From: an uncultured Clostridia bacterium
Lineage (GTDB): Bacteria; Bacillota; Clostridia; Peptostreptococcales; Anaerovoracaceae
NCBI GenBank assembly: GCA_934255435.1
Contig: CAKQNZ010000030.1
Span: 1-17,010, forward strand
DNA: 17,010 nt
Reading direction: 5' to 3'
A program made the position numbers and the translations under genes. Positions within the stretch are counted from its first letter, which is position 1. Every line of letters begins with the position of its first letter. Shown here in pieces: positions 7,986-13,868 of this stretch. The notes beneath the pieces are model-generated. The model worked only from the letters and a program-made list of their open reading frames with translations, ran no database searches and was not told the DNA's origin.

Positions 7986-8015
7986 ATTCTAACAGTTCCG
8001 ATATAAAAGGGTCAA
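7986..8015 (-). promoter_or_regulatory. Promoter of the mop operon
   Basis: On the minus strand TTGACC (8015-8010), an 18-base spacer and TAGAAT (7991-7986) form a sigma-A-like promoter. The predicted start near 7979 gives a leader of about 40 bases, too short for a large riboswitch. Confidence 0.6.
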
Positions 8016-8040
8016 CAGGTATTATCTTAAATACTACAAA

Positions 8041-8057
8041 TGATACATGGTGTCTCA
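8041..8057. promoter_or_regulatory. Hyphenated palindrome midway between divergent promoters, candidate operator
   Basis: The 17 bases have the form TGA-n-ACA-nnn-TGT-n-TCA, a hyphenated palindrome centred on TGG. It lies 26 bases from each of the two divergent -35 boxes, the position expected for a dimeric regulator acting on both the mop and the tungsten AOR operons. A weaker GTATT/AATAC dyad sits at 8019-8034. No regulator gene is in the window. Confidence 0.4.
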
Positions 8058-8082
8058 AAAATAAGAAAATCGTGTTGTTCCG

Positions 8083-8112
8083 TTGACATTTTACTTTTTA
8101 TACGTGTATAAT
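8083..8112 (+). promoter_or_regulatory. Consensus promoter of the ferredoxin-tungsten AOR operon
   Basis: TTGACA (8083-8088) and TATAAT (8107-8112) are both perfect consensus with an 18-base spacer. The predicted start is near 8119, leaving a leader of about 470 nt before the first gene. Such a strong core promoter in front of a long structured leader points to control after initiation. Confidence 0.75.
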
Positions 8113-8127
8113 CAAGAAAAATCGAAA

Positions 8128-8216
8128 TACTCCGATTCTCATCGGGCACTCGTTGTCTGTGGGAACGTCAGGGTTTCGGGAGCGATCCCGGTGCCTGCCA
8201 TTGTGCAAAGGAGACC
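8128..8216 (+). promoter_or_regulatory. Candidate Moco/Tuco-type riboswitch aptamer in the AOR leader
   Basis: Starting about ten bases after the predicted transcription start, the RNA can fold as follows: P1 CTCC (8130-8133) with GGAG (8210-8213); an inner helix GGGCAC (8144-8149) with GTGCCT (8191-8196, one G-U pair); within it a small CGTT/AACG stem-loop (8151-8167) and a perfect hairpin CGGGA-GCGA-TCCCG (8177-8190) capped by a GNRA tetraloop. A junction with a GNRA tetraloop hairpin, upstream of genes for a molybdenum or tungsten enzyme, is what is described for the Moco RNA motif, which has a variant associated with tungsten cofactor. The purine-rich GCAAAGGAGACC stretch closing P1 also looks like a conserved core. 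I cannot align it to the covariance model here, so the class is an inference from fold and context. Confidence 0.6.
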
Positions 8217-8301
8217 ATAAGAGAAGAATATGCAGGTCGGTCTGATACTGATCTATAGCTTGCTGTACTCTCTGGGCCTGCCTGTGCACTTTTTTTATTT
8301 T
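8203..8301 (+). terminator. Possible riboswitch-controlled terminator in the AOR leader
   Basis: GTGCAAAGG (8203-8211) can pair with CCTGTGCAC (8281-8289) with one mismatch, and GCAGGTC (8232-8238) pairs with GGCCTGC (8275-8281), stacking below it. The helix is followed at once by seven T, an A and four T (8290-8301). The 5' arm overlaps the last strand of the candidate aptamer, so aptamer folding and terminator folding exclude each other, suggesting an ON switch. Confidence 0.4.
8279..8293 (+). repeat. Left arm of a perfect 15-bp inverted repeat in the AOR leader
   Basis: TGCCTGTGCACTTTT is the exact reverse complement of 8521-8535. The two arms are 227 bases apart inside the same leader RNA, so they could close a large domain. 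The arm also contains the segment that pairs with the aptamer's 3' strand and begins the U-run. Confidence 0.75.
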
Positions 8302-8327
8302 CGGAAATACCTTAAGCAGTATTTCCG
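8302..8327 (+). repeat. Perfect 9-bp hairpin in the AOR leader
   Basis: CGGAAATAC (8302-8310) pairs with GTATTTCCG (8319-8327) across an 8-base loop. A second, shorter GGAAAT/ATTTCC hairpin occurs at about 8385-8409. No T run follows, so it is not a terminator; it is part of the leader's folded domain. Confidence 0.6.
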
Positions 8328-8520
8328 GAATATCAGCCAAAGCTTCATACGGGATATCCGGCGGAGCTGACGCTGTTATAAAGCAGGAAATATCACTCAG
8401 ATCATTTCCGGGATGTCTCCATGACCGCCTGCCGGGTGGAAGATGGTGCGTTCCCGTGTCTGACGTCATTTTTTTTAGGTTCGTCATCCACGACACTGCT
8501 GCTTGCCGGTGATTTGAATG

Positions 8521-8535
8521 AAAAGTGCACAGGCA
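8521..8535 (+). repeat. Right arm of the perfect 15-bp inverted repeat in the AOR leader
   Basis: AAAAGTGCACAGGCA, reverse complement of 8279-8293. It ends about 50 bases before the ribosome binding site of the ferredoxin gene. A mobile-element reading was considered but no flanking target duplication is present. Confidence 0.75.
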
Positions 8536-8590
8536 AACCCGGAAAGAATGCTGCTGCGGATCATGATGACCGAGAAAGGAGAGAAGGAGA

Positions 8591-8977
8591 ATGAAGAGGC
8601 TCAAATTCAACAAGGCAAACTGCATAGGCTGCCAGCTTTGCTCGCAGGTATGCTCGGCCTACAAAGAGGGCGAGTATGTGCCGTCGAAGGCAAGGATATT
8701 CATAGAAACGTACTATGATAAAGGTACACTTAAATATGCAGAGCATTTCTGTATTTTATGCGGTATGTGTGTCAAGGCATGTCCTGTAGGTGCAATAACC
8801 AAAGGCGACTATATAGAGGTAGATGCCGATAAATGTATAGGATGCGGTATATGCGAGGACAAATGTCCTAAGAAAGTCGTAAGGATCAGAGACGACAGGG
8901 CGTATATCTGCGACACATGTAAGGGTGATCCTAACTGTGTAAAGACGTGTCCGCAGCATGCGCTGACTTTTGAATAA
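8591..8977 (+). CDS. Ferredoxin-like electron-transfer subunit with four [4Fe-4S] clusters (AOR partner)
   Basis: A 128-residue soluble iron-sulfur protein with sixteen cysteines in four groups: C11/14/17/21, C54/57/60/64, C82/85/88/92 and C107/110/116/120. That is enough for four [4Fe-4S] clusters. The two central groups are classic CxxCxxCxxxCP ferredoxin motifs; the last is a widened CxxCx5CxxxCP. Multi-cluster subunits of this size accompany AOR-family tungsten enzymes, for example AorA in Aromatoleum and BamC-like proteins. It should receive electrons from the tungsten catalytic subunit encoded 18 bases downstream. No FAD/NADH subunit (AorC-like) follows, so a free ferredoxin may be the final acceptor. 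The start has AAGGAGAA closely upstream. It is the first clear gene after the long regulatory leader, and a weak overlapping 57-codon frame (8421-8594) shares an ATGA with its start. Confidence 0.93.
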   Translation: MKRLKFNKANCIGCQLCSQVCSAYKEGEYVPSKARIFIETYYDKGTLKYAEHFCILCGMCVKACPVGAITKGDYIEVDADKCIGCGICEDKCPKKVVRIRDDRAYICDTCKGDPNCVKTCPQHALTFE

Positions 8978-8995
8978 GAACGGGAGGTAACGACA

Positions 8996-10765
8996 ATGAC
9001 AATGCTTGGATATCAGAATCGGGTACTGAGGATAAACCTCAAAGAAAAAACGGCCTCCACGGAGCCGCTGCGTATGGATTTTGCAGAAAAATACGTGGGA
9101 TCGAAAGGTCTTGCTATAAGATATATGTATGAAGAACTAAAGCCTGGCATAGATGCGCTGGGACCTGAAAACAAGCTGTTCCTGACGACAGGACCGCTGA
9201 CAGGAACTCCGGTGCCGTGCTCAGGAAAGCTTTCGGTAGCTGCAAAATCTCCGGCTACAGGTACAATGAATGACTGCTCCATCGGCGGTCATGCAGGTAT
9301 CAGGATCAAGTTCGCAGGATATGATATGATAATTTTCGAAGATATTGCAGACTCTCCATGCTATGTGGTAATCGAAGACGACACTGTGGAGTTCCTGGAT
9401 GCTTCTGATCTCTGGGGCAAAGGCTCTCATGAGGCAGAATCCATACTGGCTGAAAAGTACGGCATAGAGTACAGCATAATGTCCATCGGCCCGGCTGGAG
9501 AGACGATGAGCAACATGGCGTGCATCAATTCCGACTACTACAGACAGGCGGGACGAGGCGGCATCGGTGCTGTCATGGGTTCCAAGAAAATGAAAGCGAT
9601 ACTCATCAAGGGTACAGGCGGTGTTAAAGTTCCGGATGTAAAGAAAGCAACAGACAGGATCATAGAGCTCCTTCGCGAAAATGTTGTACAGGAAGACAAC
9701 CAGTTCATCTTTGATGTAGGAACTACTGCTTTCCTTGAAGCCTGCAACGACGGAGGTATCATGCCATGGAAGAACTTCTCGGATACTACGGACGTACAGT
9801 GGACGGAATACAACGGAGATGTACTTATACAGCACAGAGAAGGCAAGCGTGGCTGCGGCAGCTGCGGCCTGGGCTGCGGTAACTTCCTGAAGATAGGAGA
9901 TGCCATATGCGAAGGTCCGGAATATGAGACTATATCAGTTGCAGGGCCTAATGCAGGTATCAGGGATCCGTACTCGATAGTAAAGTTCAACATGGTTGCC
10001 GATGATGTGGGGCTCGATACAATAAGTGCCGGAGATACGATAATCTGGGCTATGGAAATGACTGAGAAGGGTATCCATGACTTCGGTATAAAATTCGGAG
10101 ACGGAGAGGGCATGATAAGGCTCCTCAAGGAAATGGGTAACAGAACAGGTGTAGGTGCTGATCTGGCTGACGGCGTAAAGATCGCTTCTGAGAAATTCGG
10201 AGGAACAGATTTTGCCATGCAGGTAAAAGGTCTTGAATATCCTCAGTACGAACCACGTGGTTCATGGGGCATGTCTCTGTCATATGCCATTTCAGACAGA
10301 GGCGCATGTCATATGAGGTCGTATGCTCCGAATGCAGAGGTATTCGAAGCGTCAATACCTCCTTACACTGCAGAGGGAAAAGGTCAGATGGTATATGATC
10401 TGCAGGAATTCAATGCTATCAAGTTCAGCCTCTGCATATGCGATTTCTGGGGCACGATAACATACGAAATCATGGCCGAGCTGCTGACACTGGTTACAGG
10501 AAGAGAATGGACTGTGGAAGAGATGTCGGAAGTCGGCAGGAGAGTAATAAACATAGCCAGAGCCTACAACCAGAGAGAAGGCTTCAACAGAACGCACGAT
10601 ACTGTGCCTAAGCGTGTAGTCAAGGAAGCTCTGCAGAACGGTCCTGCAGCAGGACAGGTGATCCCGCCTGAAGCATTCGAAGACATGCTCGACCAGTACT
10701 ACGAGGTCATGGGATGGAACAACGACGGCACGATGCCTGAGGAACTGATACAGTCACTGCTTTAA
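8996..10765 (+). CDS. aor: Tungsten-dependent aldehyde:ferredoxin oxidoreductase family catalytic subunit
   Basis: A 589-residue protein of the AOR family, which oxidises aldehydes (or reduces acids) using a bis-pterin tungsten centre beside one [4Fe-4S] cluster. The N-terminal AOR_N domain is recognisable from the GTGPLTG-like segment LTTGPLTGTPVPCSG and GGHAGIRIKFAGYD. Cluster ligands are C287, C290 and C294 (CGSCGLGC) plus probably C480. EGPEYET places E311 at the active-site Glu position of Pyrococcus AOR, H439 at the active-site His, and D336-x-x-G-L-D341 is the first pterin-binding motif. The second motif, usually DxxGLC, reads IKFSLC and is degenerate, so this is a divergent subfamily and its exact substrate is uncertain. 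GGGAGG lies eight bases before the ATG at 8996; an in-frame ATG at 9002 is the less likely alternative. It forms an operon with the preceding four-cluster ferredoxin. Confidence 0.94.
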   Translation: MTMLGYQNRVLRINLKEKTASTEPLRMDFAEKYVGSKGLAIRYMYEELKPGIDALGPENKLFLTTGPLTGTPVPCSGKLSVAAKSPATGTMNDCSIGGHAGIRIKFAGYDMIIFEDIADSPCYVVIEDDTVEFLDASDLWGKGSHEAESILAEKYGIEYSIMSIGPAGETMSNMACINSDYYRQAGRGGIGAVMGSKKMKAILIKGTGGVKVPDVKKATDRIIELLRENVVQEDNQFIFDVGTTAFLEACNDGGIMPWKNFSDTTDVQWTEYNGDVLIQHREGKRGCGSCGLGCGNFLKIGDAICEGPEYETISVAGPNAGIRDPYSIVKFNMVADDVGLDTISAGDTIIWAMEMTEKGIHDFGIKFGDGEGMIRLLKEMGNRTGVGADLADGVKIASEKFGGTDFAMQVKGLEYPQYEPRGSWGMSLSYAISDRGACHMRSYAPNAEVFEASIPPYTAEGKGQMVYDLQEFNAIKFSLCICDFWGTITYEIMAELLTLVTGREWTVEEMSEVGRRVINIARAYNQREGFNRTHDTVPKRVVKEALQNGPAAGQVIPPEAFEDMLDQYYEVMGWNNDGTMPEELIQSLL

Positions 10766-10828
10766 GGCAGTAATGACGGCAGAAAGATGCCGTAAAATGA
10801 ATATTGCACATATCATACAACAGTTTGC

Positions 10829-10875
10829 AGCTTCTGATGATCTGCGCGCCTCCCATGCGCAGATCTCCGGAAGCT
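10829..10875 (+). terminator. Intrinsic terminator after the AOR gene
   Basis: AGCTTC (10829-10834) pairs with GAAGCT (10870-10875), and inside it GATCTGCGC (10839-10847) pairs perfectly with GCGCAGATC (10857-10865). T-rich sequence follows (TTTTGTTGGATTTTT). It separates the AOR operon from the cofactor operon. A small ACGGCA/TGCCGT hairpin at 10776-10793 precedes it. Confidence 0.75.
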
Positions 10876-10919
10876 TTTGTTGGATTTTTGGAACATATAC
10901 AGATCACTGATGCAGGGCA

Positions 10920-10948
10920 TTGTTTCCATACGGATATGCAGTTATAAT
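10920..10948 (+). promoter_or_regulatory. Promoter of the cofactor-assembly operon
   Basis: TTGTTT (10920-10925), a 17-base spacer and a perfect TATAAT (10943-10948) predict a start near 10955, about 38 bases before the first gene. No riboswitch-like leader is present here, unlike the AOR operon. Confidence 0.6.
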
Positions 10949-10992
10949 ATAAAAAATAAAGCAAAGTCATAATGCCAGGAGGTGAGAAAAGC

Positions 10993-11232
10993 ATGAAAGT
11001 GACTATAACTATGCGAGGCACTCTGAAAAAATATTTCGGAGACGACAAGGAGCGTGTTTATGAAGTACCTGAAGGGTGCACCTGCGATGAGGCACTGCAG
11101 ATAGCAGGGCTGAACTACAGAGAGATAAAGAATTTCGGGTTCGTCTCGGTCAATAATATGAGGGTGATGATAGATTCACCTCTCCATGACGGAGATTACC
11201 TGAAAGCTTTTTCGAGAGTGTCAGGAGGTTGA
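10993..11232 (+). CDS. MoaD/ThiS-family sulfur carrier
   Basis: A 79-residue beta-grasp protein ending in Gly-Gly, the C-terminus that is adenylated and thiocarboxylated in MoaD and ThiS. Known role of the family: deliver sulfur, with MoaD supplying the two dithiolene sulfurs of molybdopterin. The segment VSVNNMRVMIDSPLHDGDYLKAFSRVSGG is typical of the C-terminal half (exposed 'L.DGD.v....vsGG'). The start at 10993 has AGGAGGTGA seven bases upstream; an in-frame ATG at 10972 precedes that site and is rejected. The next gene encodes the matching E1-like activator and starts at or just past its stop (TGATG), so the two are coupled. The genomic context with MobB and two MoeA favours pterin-cofactor synthesis over thiamine synthesis, but no MoaE is encoded in the window. 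Confidence 0.88.
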   Translation: MKVTITMRGTLKKYFGDDKERVYEVPEGCTCDEALQIAGLNYREIKNFGFVSVNNMRVMIDSPLHDGDYLKAFSRVSGG

Positions 11233-11237
11233 TGGAT

Positions 11238-11936
11238 ATGACCGGGATAATGAAAGACCGTTACAACAGGAATCTGGGAACTGTAAGCGCTGAAGAGCAG
11301 CAGCTGCTGAAGACGAAGTCGGTCTGTGTCGCAGGCTGCGGAGGCCTCGGCGGTACAGTGATAGAAAATCTGACACGTATAGGAACAGGTAATATAACAG
11401 CGATCGATGGTGATGTATTCGAAGAGTCGAACCTCAACCGGCAGGTGCTTTCCAACGAAGCCGATATTGGCCGACTGAAGGCAGAGGAAGCAGCAGGACA
11501 GATGAAACTGATAAATTCAGAAGTGACTGTAACGCCGGTTGCAGAATTCGTCAGAGCAGACAATGCCAGACGGCTGGTGGCAGGCCATGATGTAGTGGTG
11601 GACGCCCTGGACAATATCAGCAGCAGGAAGATTCTTGAGGCAGCCTGCGAGGCTGAGGGCATACCTCTCGTACACGGAGCCATAGCAGGCTGGAACGGAC
11701 AGGTGGCTGTGATAATGCCGGGAGACAGGATCATAGAGATGATATACAGCGGAGATGAAGACAAAGGTTCAGAGCGGGAGACGGGTAACCCTGCATTCAC
11801 CCCGGCGGTCATCGCATCCATGGAGGCTGCGGAGGTCATAAAACTGCTGCTTGGCAGGGAAGGCGTTCTGAGAAACAGGATGCTGATGGCAGACCTGCTC
11901 AATCACCAGTATGAGATCGTGGATTTCGGAGAGTGA
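11238..11936 (+). CDS. ThiF/MoeB/HesA-family E1-like adenylyltransferase
   Basis: A 232-residue E1-like enzyme that should adenylate the C-terminal Gly-Gly of the sulfur carrier encoded just upstream. Visible family features: nucleotide loop GCGGLG at 33-38, AIDGD with D57, SNLNRQ (Asn65, Arg68), DALDN with D123 and D126, and FTPAVIASMEAAEVIKLLLG near the C-terminus. There are only three cysteines (30, 34 and 137), so the two CxxC pairs of zinc-binding MoeB/ThiF and their catalytic cysteine are absent; it resembles short HesA-like clostridial members and has no rhodanese domain. AGGAGG at 11223-11228 sits nine bases from the ATG at 11238. An ATG at 11232 overlapping the previous stop is only three bases from it and is the alternative start. 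It sits in the middle of the cofactor operon, four bases before mobB. Confidence 0.9.
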   Translation: MTGIMKDRYNRNLGTVSAEEQQLLKTKSVCVAGCGGLGGTVIENLTRIGTGNITAIDGDVFEESNLNRQVLSNEADIGRLKAEEAAGQMKLINSEVTVTPVAEFVRADNARRLVAGHDVVVDALDNISSRKILEAACEAEGIPLVHGAIAGWNGQVAVIMPGDRIIEMIYSGDEDKGSERETGNPAFTPAVIASMEAAEVIKLLLGREGVLRNRMLMADLLNHQYEIVDFGE

Positions 11937-11940
11937 TATC

Positions 11941-12582
11941 ATGAGAGTTGTGATGGTAAAAGGCTTTTCCAAGACAGGAAAGACGACAACAGTGACACTG
12001 CTCACAGAAGAACTCCGCAGACGTGGCTATTCGGTGGGAACGATAAAGGACATACATTTTGAAGGCTACAGAGCTGATACTCCGGGAACCGATACGGACA
12101 AGCACCGATGCAGCGGTGCATACAGAGTCACGGCTCTGGGTCCGGCAGACACGGCGATAATCATGGATTCCCGTATGAAGCCCGAGGCGGTGCTCAAATA
12201 TTATAAAGAGGATTTTATCATACTTGAAGGCGACTGCGGCATAAAGTGCCCGACGATAATCACCGGCAGGACGACAGATGATATAGATAAACGCATGTGT
12301 GATGAGGCTTTTGCCTTTTCGGGAATAATATCAGGAGAAATGAGCGAATACAACGGATTACCCGTGGTGGACGCGATGAAGGAAGCAGGGAGACTGGCAG
12401 ATATGGTCGAACAGAAAACGAAGAAAAATGAAGAAGAGCTCGATGTGCAGCTTTTCATAGACGGTGACGAGATAGGCATGGTGCCTTTCGTGCAGAAAAC
12501 ACTTAAAAACGTAGTGGAGGGAGCGGTGAAAGCTCTGGACGGATACGAAGAGGGAAAGGAAATAGTGATCAGGATAAAATGA
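11941..12582 (+). CDS. mobB: MobB, molybdopterin-guanine dinucleotide biosynthesis accessory GTPase
   Basis: A 213-residue P-loop protein of the MobB family, which assists nucleotide attachment to molybdopterin (the bis-MGD or tungsto-pterin step). The Walker A loop GFSKTGKTT is at residues 8-16. The next strand and switch region, GTIKDIHFE, followed by the D-x-x-G-T-D-T-D-K-H-R segment, are characteristic. FIILEGDCGIKCP corresponds to the Walker B region, normally 'lvEGfk'. The ATG at 11941 has GGAGAG upstream and is four bases past the E1-enzyme stop; an in-frame ATG at 11911 lies inside that gene and is rejected. The stop overlaps the moeA start (ATGA). The C-terminal ~50 residues, after an acidic/lysine-rich linker around 157-165, resemble a small added domain, as in some clostridial MobB proteins. 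No MobA partner is in the window. Confidence 0.92.
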   Translation: MRVVMVKGFSKTGKTTTVTLLTEELRRRGYSVGTIKDIHFEGYRADTPGTDTDKHRCSGAYRVTALGPADTAIIMDSRMKPEAVLKYYKEDFIILEGDCGIKCPTIITGRTTDDIDKRMCDEAFAFSGIISGEMSEYNGLPVVDAMKEAGRLADMVEQKTKKNEEELDVQLFIDGDEIGMVPFVQKTLKNVVEGAVKALDGYEEGKEIVIRIK

Positions 12583-13835
12583 GATTATTGAATACAGATA
12601 CCCTTGAAGAAGCAAGAGCGAAGCTGCTGGAAGAGGCTGAGAAAGCCCCGCCGGGAAGAGAATATGTGCCTTTTGAAGAAAGTCTCGGCCGTATACTGGC
12701 AGAGGATCTTGTGTCGGAGGTGAACATACCTGATTTCAGGAAGTCTTCCGTTGACGGATATGCTGTGGTTTCAAAAGATACCCAGGGAGTCACGGACAGC
12801 ATCCCGGTTTTCCTCGAGGTCACTGAAGAAGTTGCTATGGGTCACGCTCCGTCGGGAAAAATCATGTCAGGGCAGGCTGTATACGTGCCTACAGGGGGAA
12901 TGCTCCCCGATGGTGCAGATGCCATGGTGATGGTGGAGTATGCAGAGAAATTCGACGAGAACAGCATCGCTGTTTACGATTCCGTGTCGCCAGGCAGGAA
13001 TGTGATACAGGCCGGCGAAGATGTCCGCAGAGGCAGCGTGCTGACTAGAAAAGGTACGAAGGTGCGTCCCCAGGAAGTCGGCGTCATGGCTTCTGCAGGG
13101 ATCAGCCGCGTATGTGTCACGGCACCCTGGAAGATAACTGTAATATCCACAGGTGACGAACTGGTGGATGTGGAGGATATACCGGAAAAAGGTCAGACAA
13201 GAGACATAAATACATATTCTGTATCCGCAGCCGGCAGGAAATACGGGTTCGAGGTGATATCAAGAAAAGTCCTGAAAGATGATCGTGCTCTGATATGTGA
13301 CGCTGTGGAAGAAGCAATGACAGTCAGCGATGTGGTGCTCGTGTCAGGAGGCAGTTCCCAGGGCGACAAGGATTTCACTGCAGGGATAATGGATGAACTG
13401 GCAGAACCGGGGGTGCTGACCCACGGTATAGCGCTGAAACCAGGCAAGCCGACCATACTGGCATATGATGAAAAATCATCAACTGTACTGGCAGGACTTC
13501 CCGGGCATCCCGCGGCAGCGCTGATGGTCTTCGAACTGATCATAGGCTGGCTTTACAGAAAGCTGGCAGGAATAAAGGAACCATGCAGAGTACCGGCAAG
13601 GATAACGGAAAACGTGGCAGCAGCCGGAGGCAAGACGACATGTCTGCTGGTGGAACTCGTTGAAGATCAGAAGGAGGCCGGGATCCGGGAAAACGGATGC
13701 ATATACAGCGCACAGCCGCTTTTCGGCAAGTCGGGTCTAATGACGACGCTTGCCAGGGCAGACGGATATACACTTATAGATACAGACGATGAAGGTCTGA
13801 AAGAGGATCAGATCGTGCAGGTGACGCTGTTCTGA
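12579..13835 (+). CDS. moeA: MoeA, molybdopterin molybdotransferase (paralogue 1)
   Basis: A 418-residue MoeA, which inserts the metal oxyanion into adenylylated pterin. Domains: N-terminal MoeA_N with SSVDGYAV placing Asp at residue 59, the same number as the functionally important D59 of E. coli MoeA; the MoCF/MogA-like domain with VISTGDELV, VLVSGGSSQGDKDF, KPGKPT and GLPGHPAAALMVFE; and the C-terminal MoeA_C beta-barrel ending LKEDQIVQVTLF. Length is normal for the family (about 410). The start overlaps the mobB stop by four bases, with AGGA just upstream, so translation is probably coupled. It lies next to a second, longer MoeA, an arrangement common in anaerobes that use both molybdenum and tungsten. 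Which metal this copy prefers cannot be told from the sequence. Confidence 0.95.
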   Translation: MRLLNTDTLEEARAKLLEEAEKAPPGREYVPFEESLGRILAEDLVSEVNIPDFRKSSVDGYAVVSKDTQGVTDSIPVFLEVTEEVAMGHAPSGKIMSGQAVYVPTGGMLPDGADAMVMVEYAEKFDENSIAVYDSVSPGRNVIQAGEDVRRGSVLTRKGTKVRPQEVGVMASAGISRVCVTAPWKITVISTGDELVDVEDIPEKGQTRDINTYSVSAAGRKYGFEVISRKVLKDDRALICDAVEEAMTVSDVVLVSGGSSQGDKDFTAGIMDELAEPGVLTHGIALKPGKPTILAYDEKSSTVLAGLPGHPAAALMVFELIIGWLYRKLAGIKEPCRVPARITENVAAAGGKTTCLLVELVEDQKEAGIRENGCIYSAQPLFGKSGLMTTLARADGYTLIDTDDEGLKEDQIVQVTLF

Positions 13836-13868
13836 CAGCGCAGATGCAGTTGATACAGGAGCAGATTT

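Noticed and set aside
8279..8535. MITE-like element bounded by 15-bp terminal inverted repeats
   Set aside because: The repeats are perfect, but flanking bases show no target-site duplication, no second copy exists in the window, and the arms also pair with the riboswitch region, which fits RNA structure better.
8098..8625. A 175-codon minus-strand open frame covering the AOR leader
   Set aside because: It begins antisense to the ferredoxin gene, has no ribosome binding site at any plausible start, ends inside the plus-strand promoter and resembles no protein; its length follows from the composition of the structured leader.
9538..10218. 226-codon minus-strand open frame opposite the AOR gene
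   Set aside because: Antisense shadow of a gene with all AOR active-site motifs; its translation is low-complexity.
10766..10992. Search for a riboswitch in front of the cofactor operon
   Set aside because: The main structure is the AOR terminator, and the promoter at 10920-10948 leaves only about 38 bases of leader.
11261..11902. 213-codon minus-strand open frame opposite the E1-like gene
   Set aside because: Antisense shadow: serine/proline-rich translation with no family features, while the plus strand has clear ThiF motifs.
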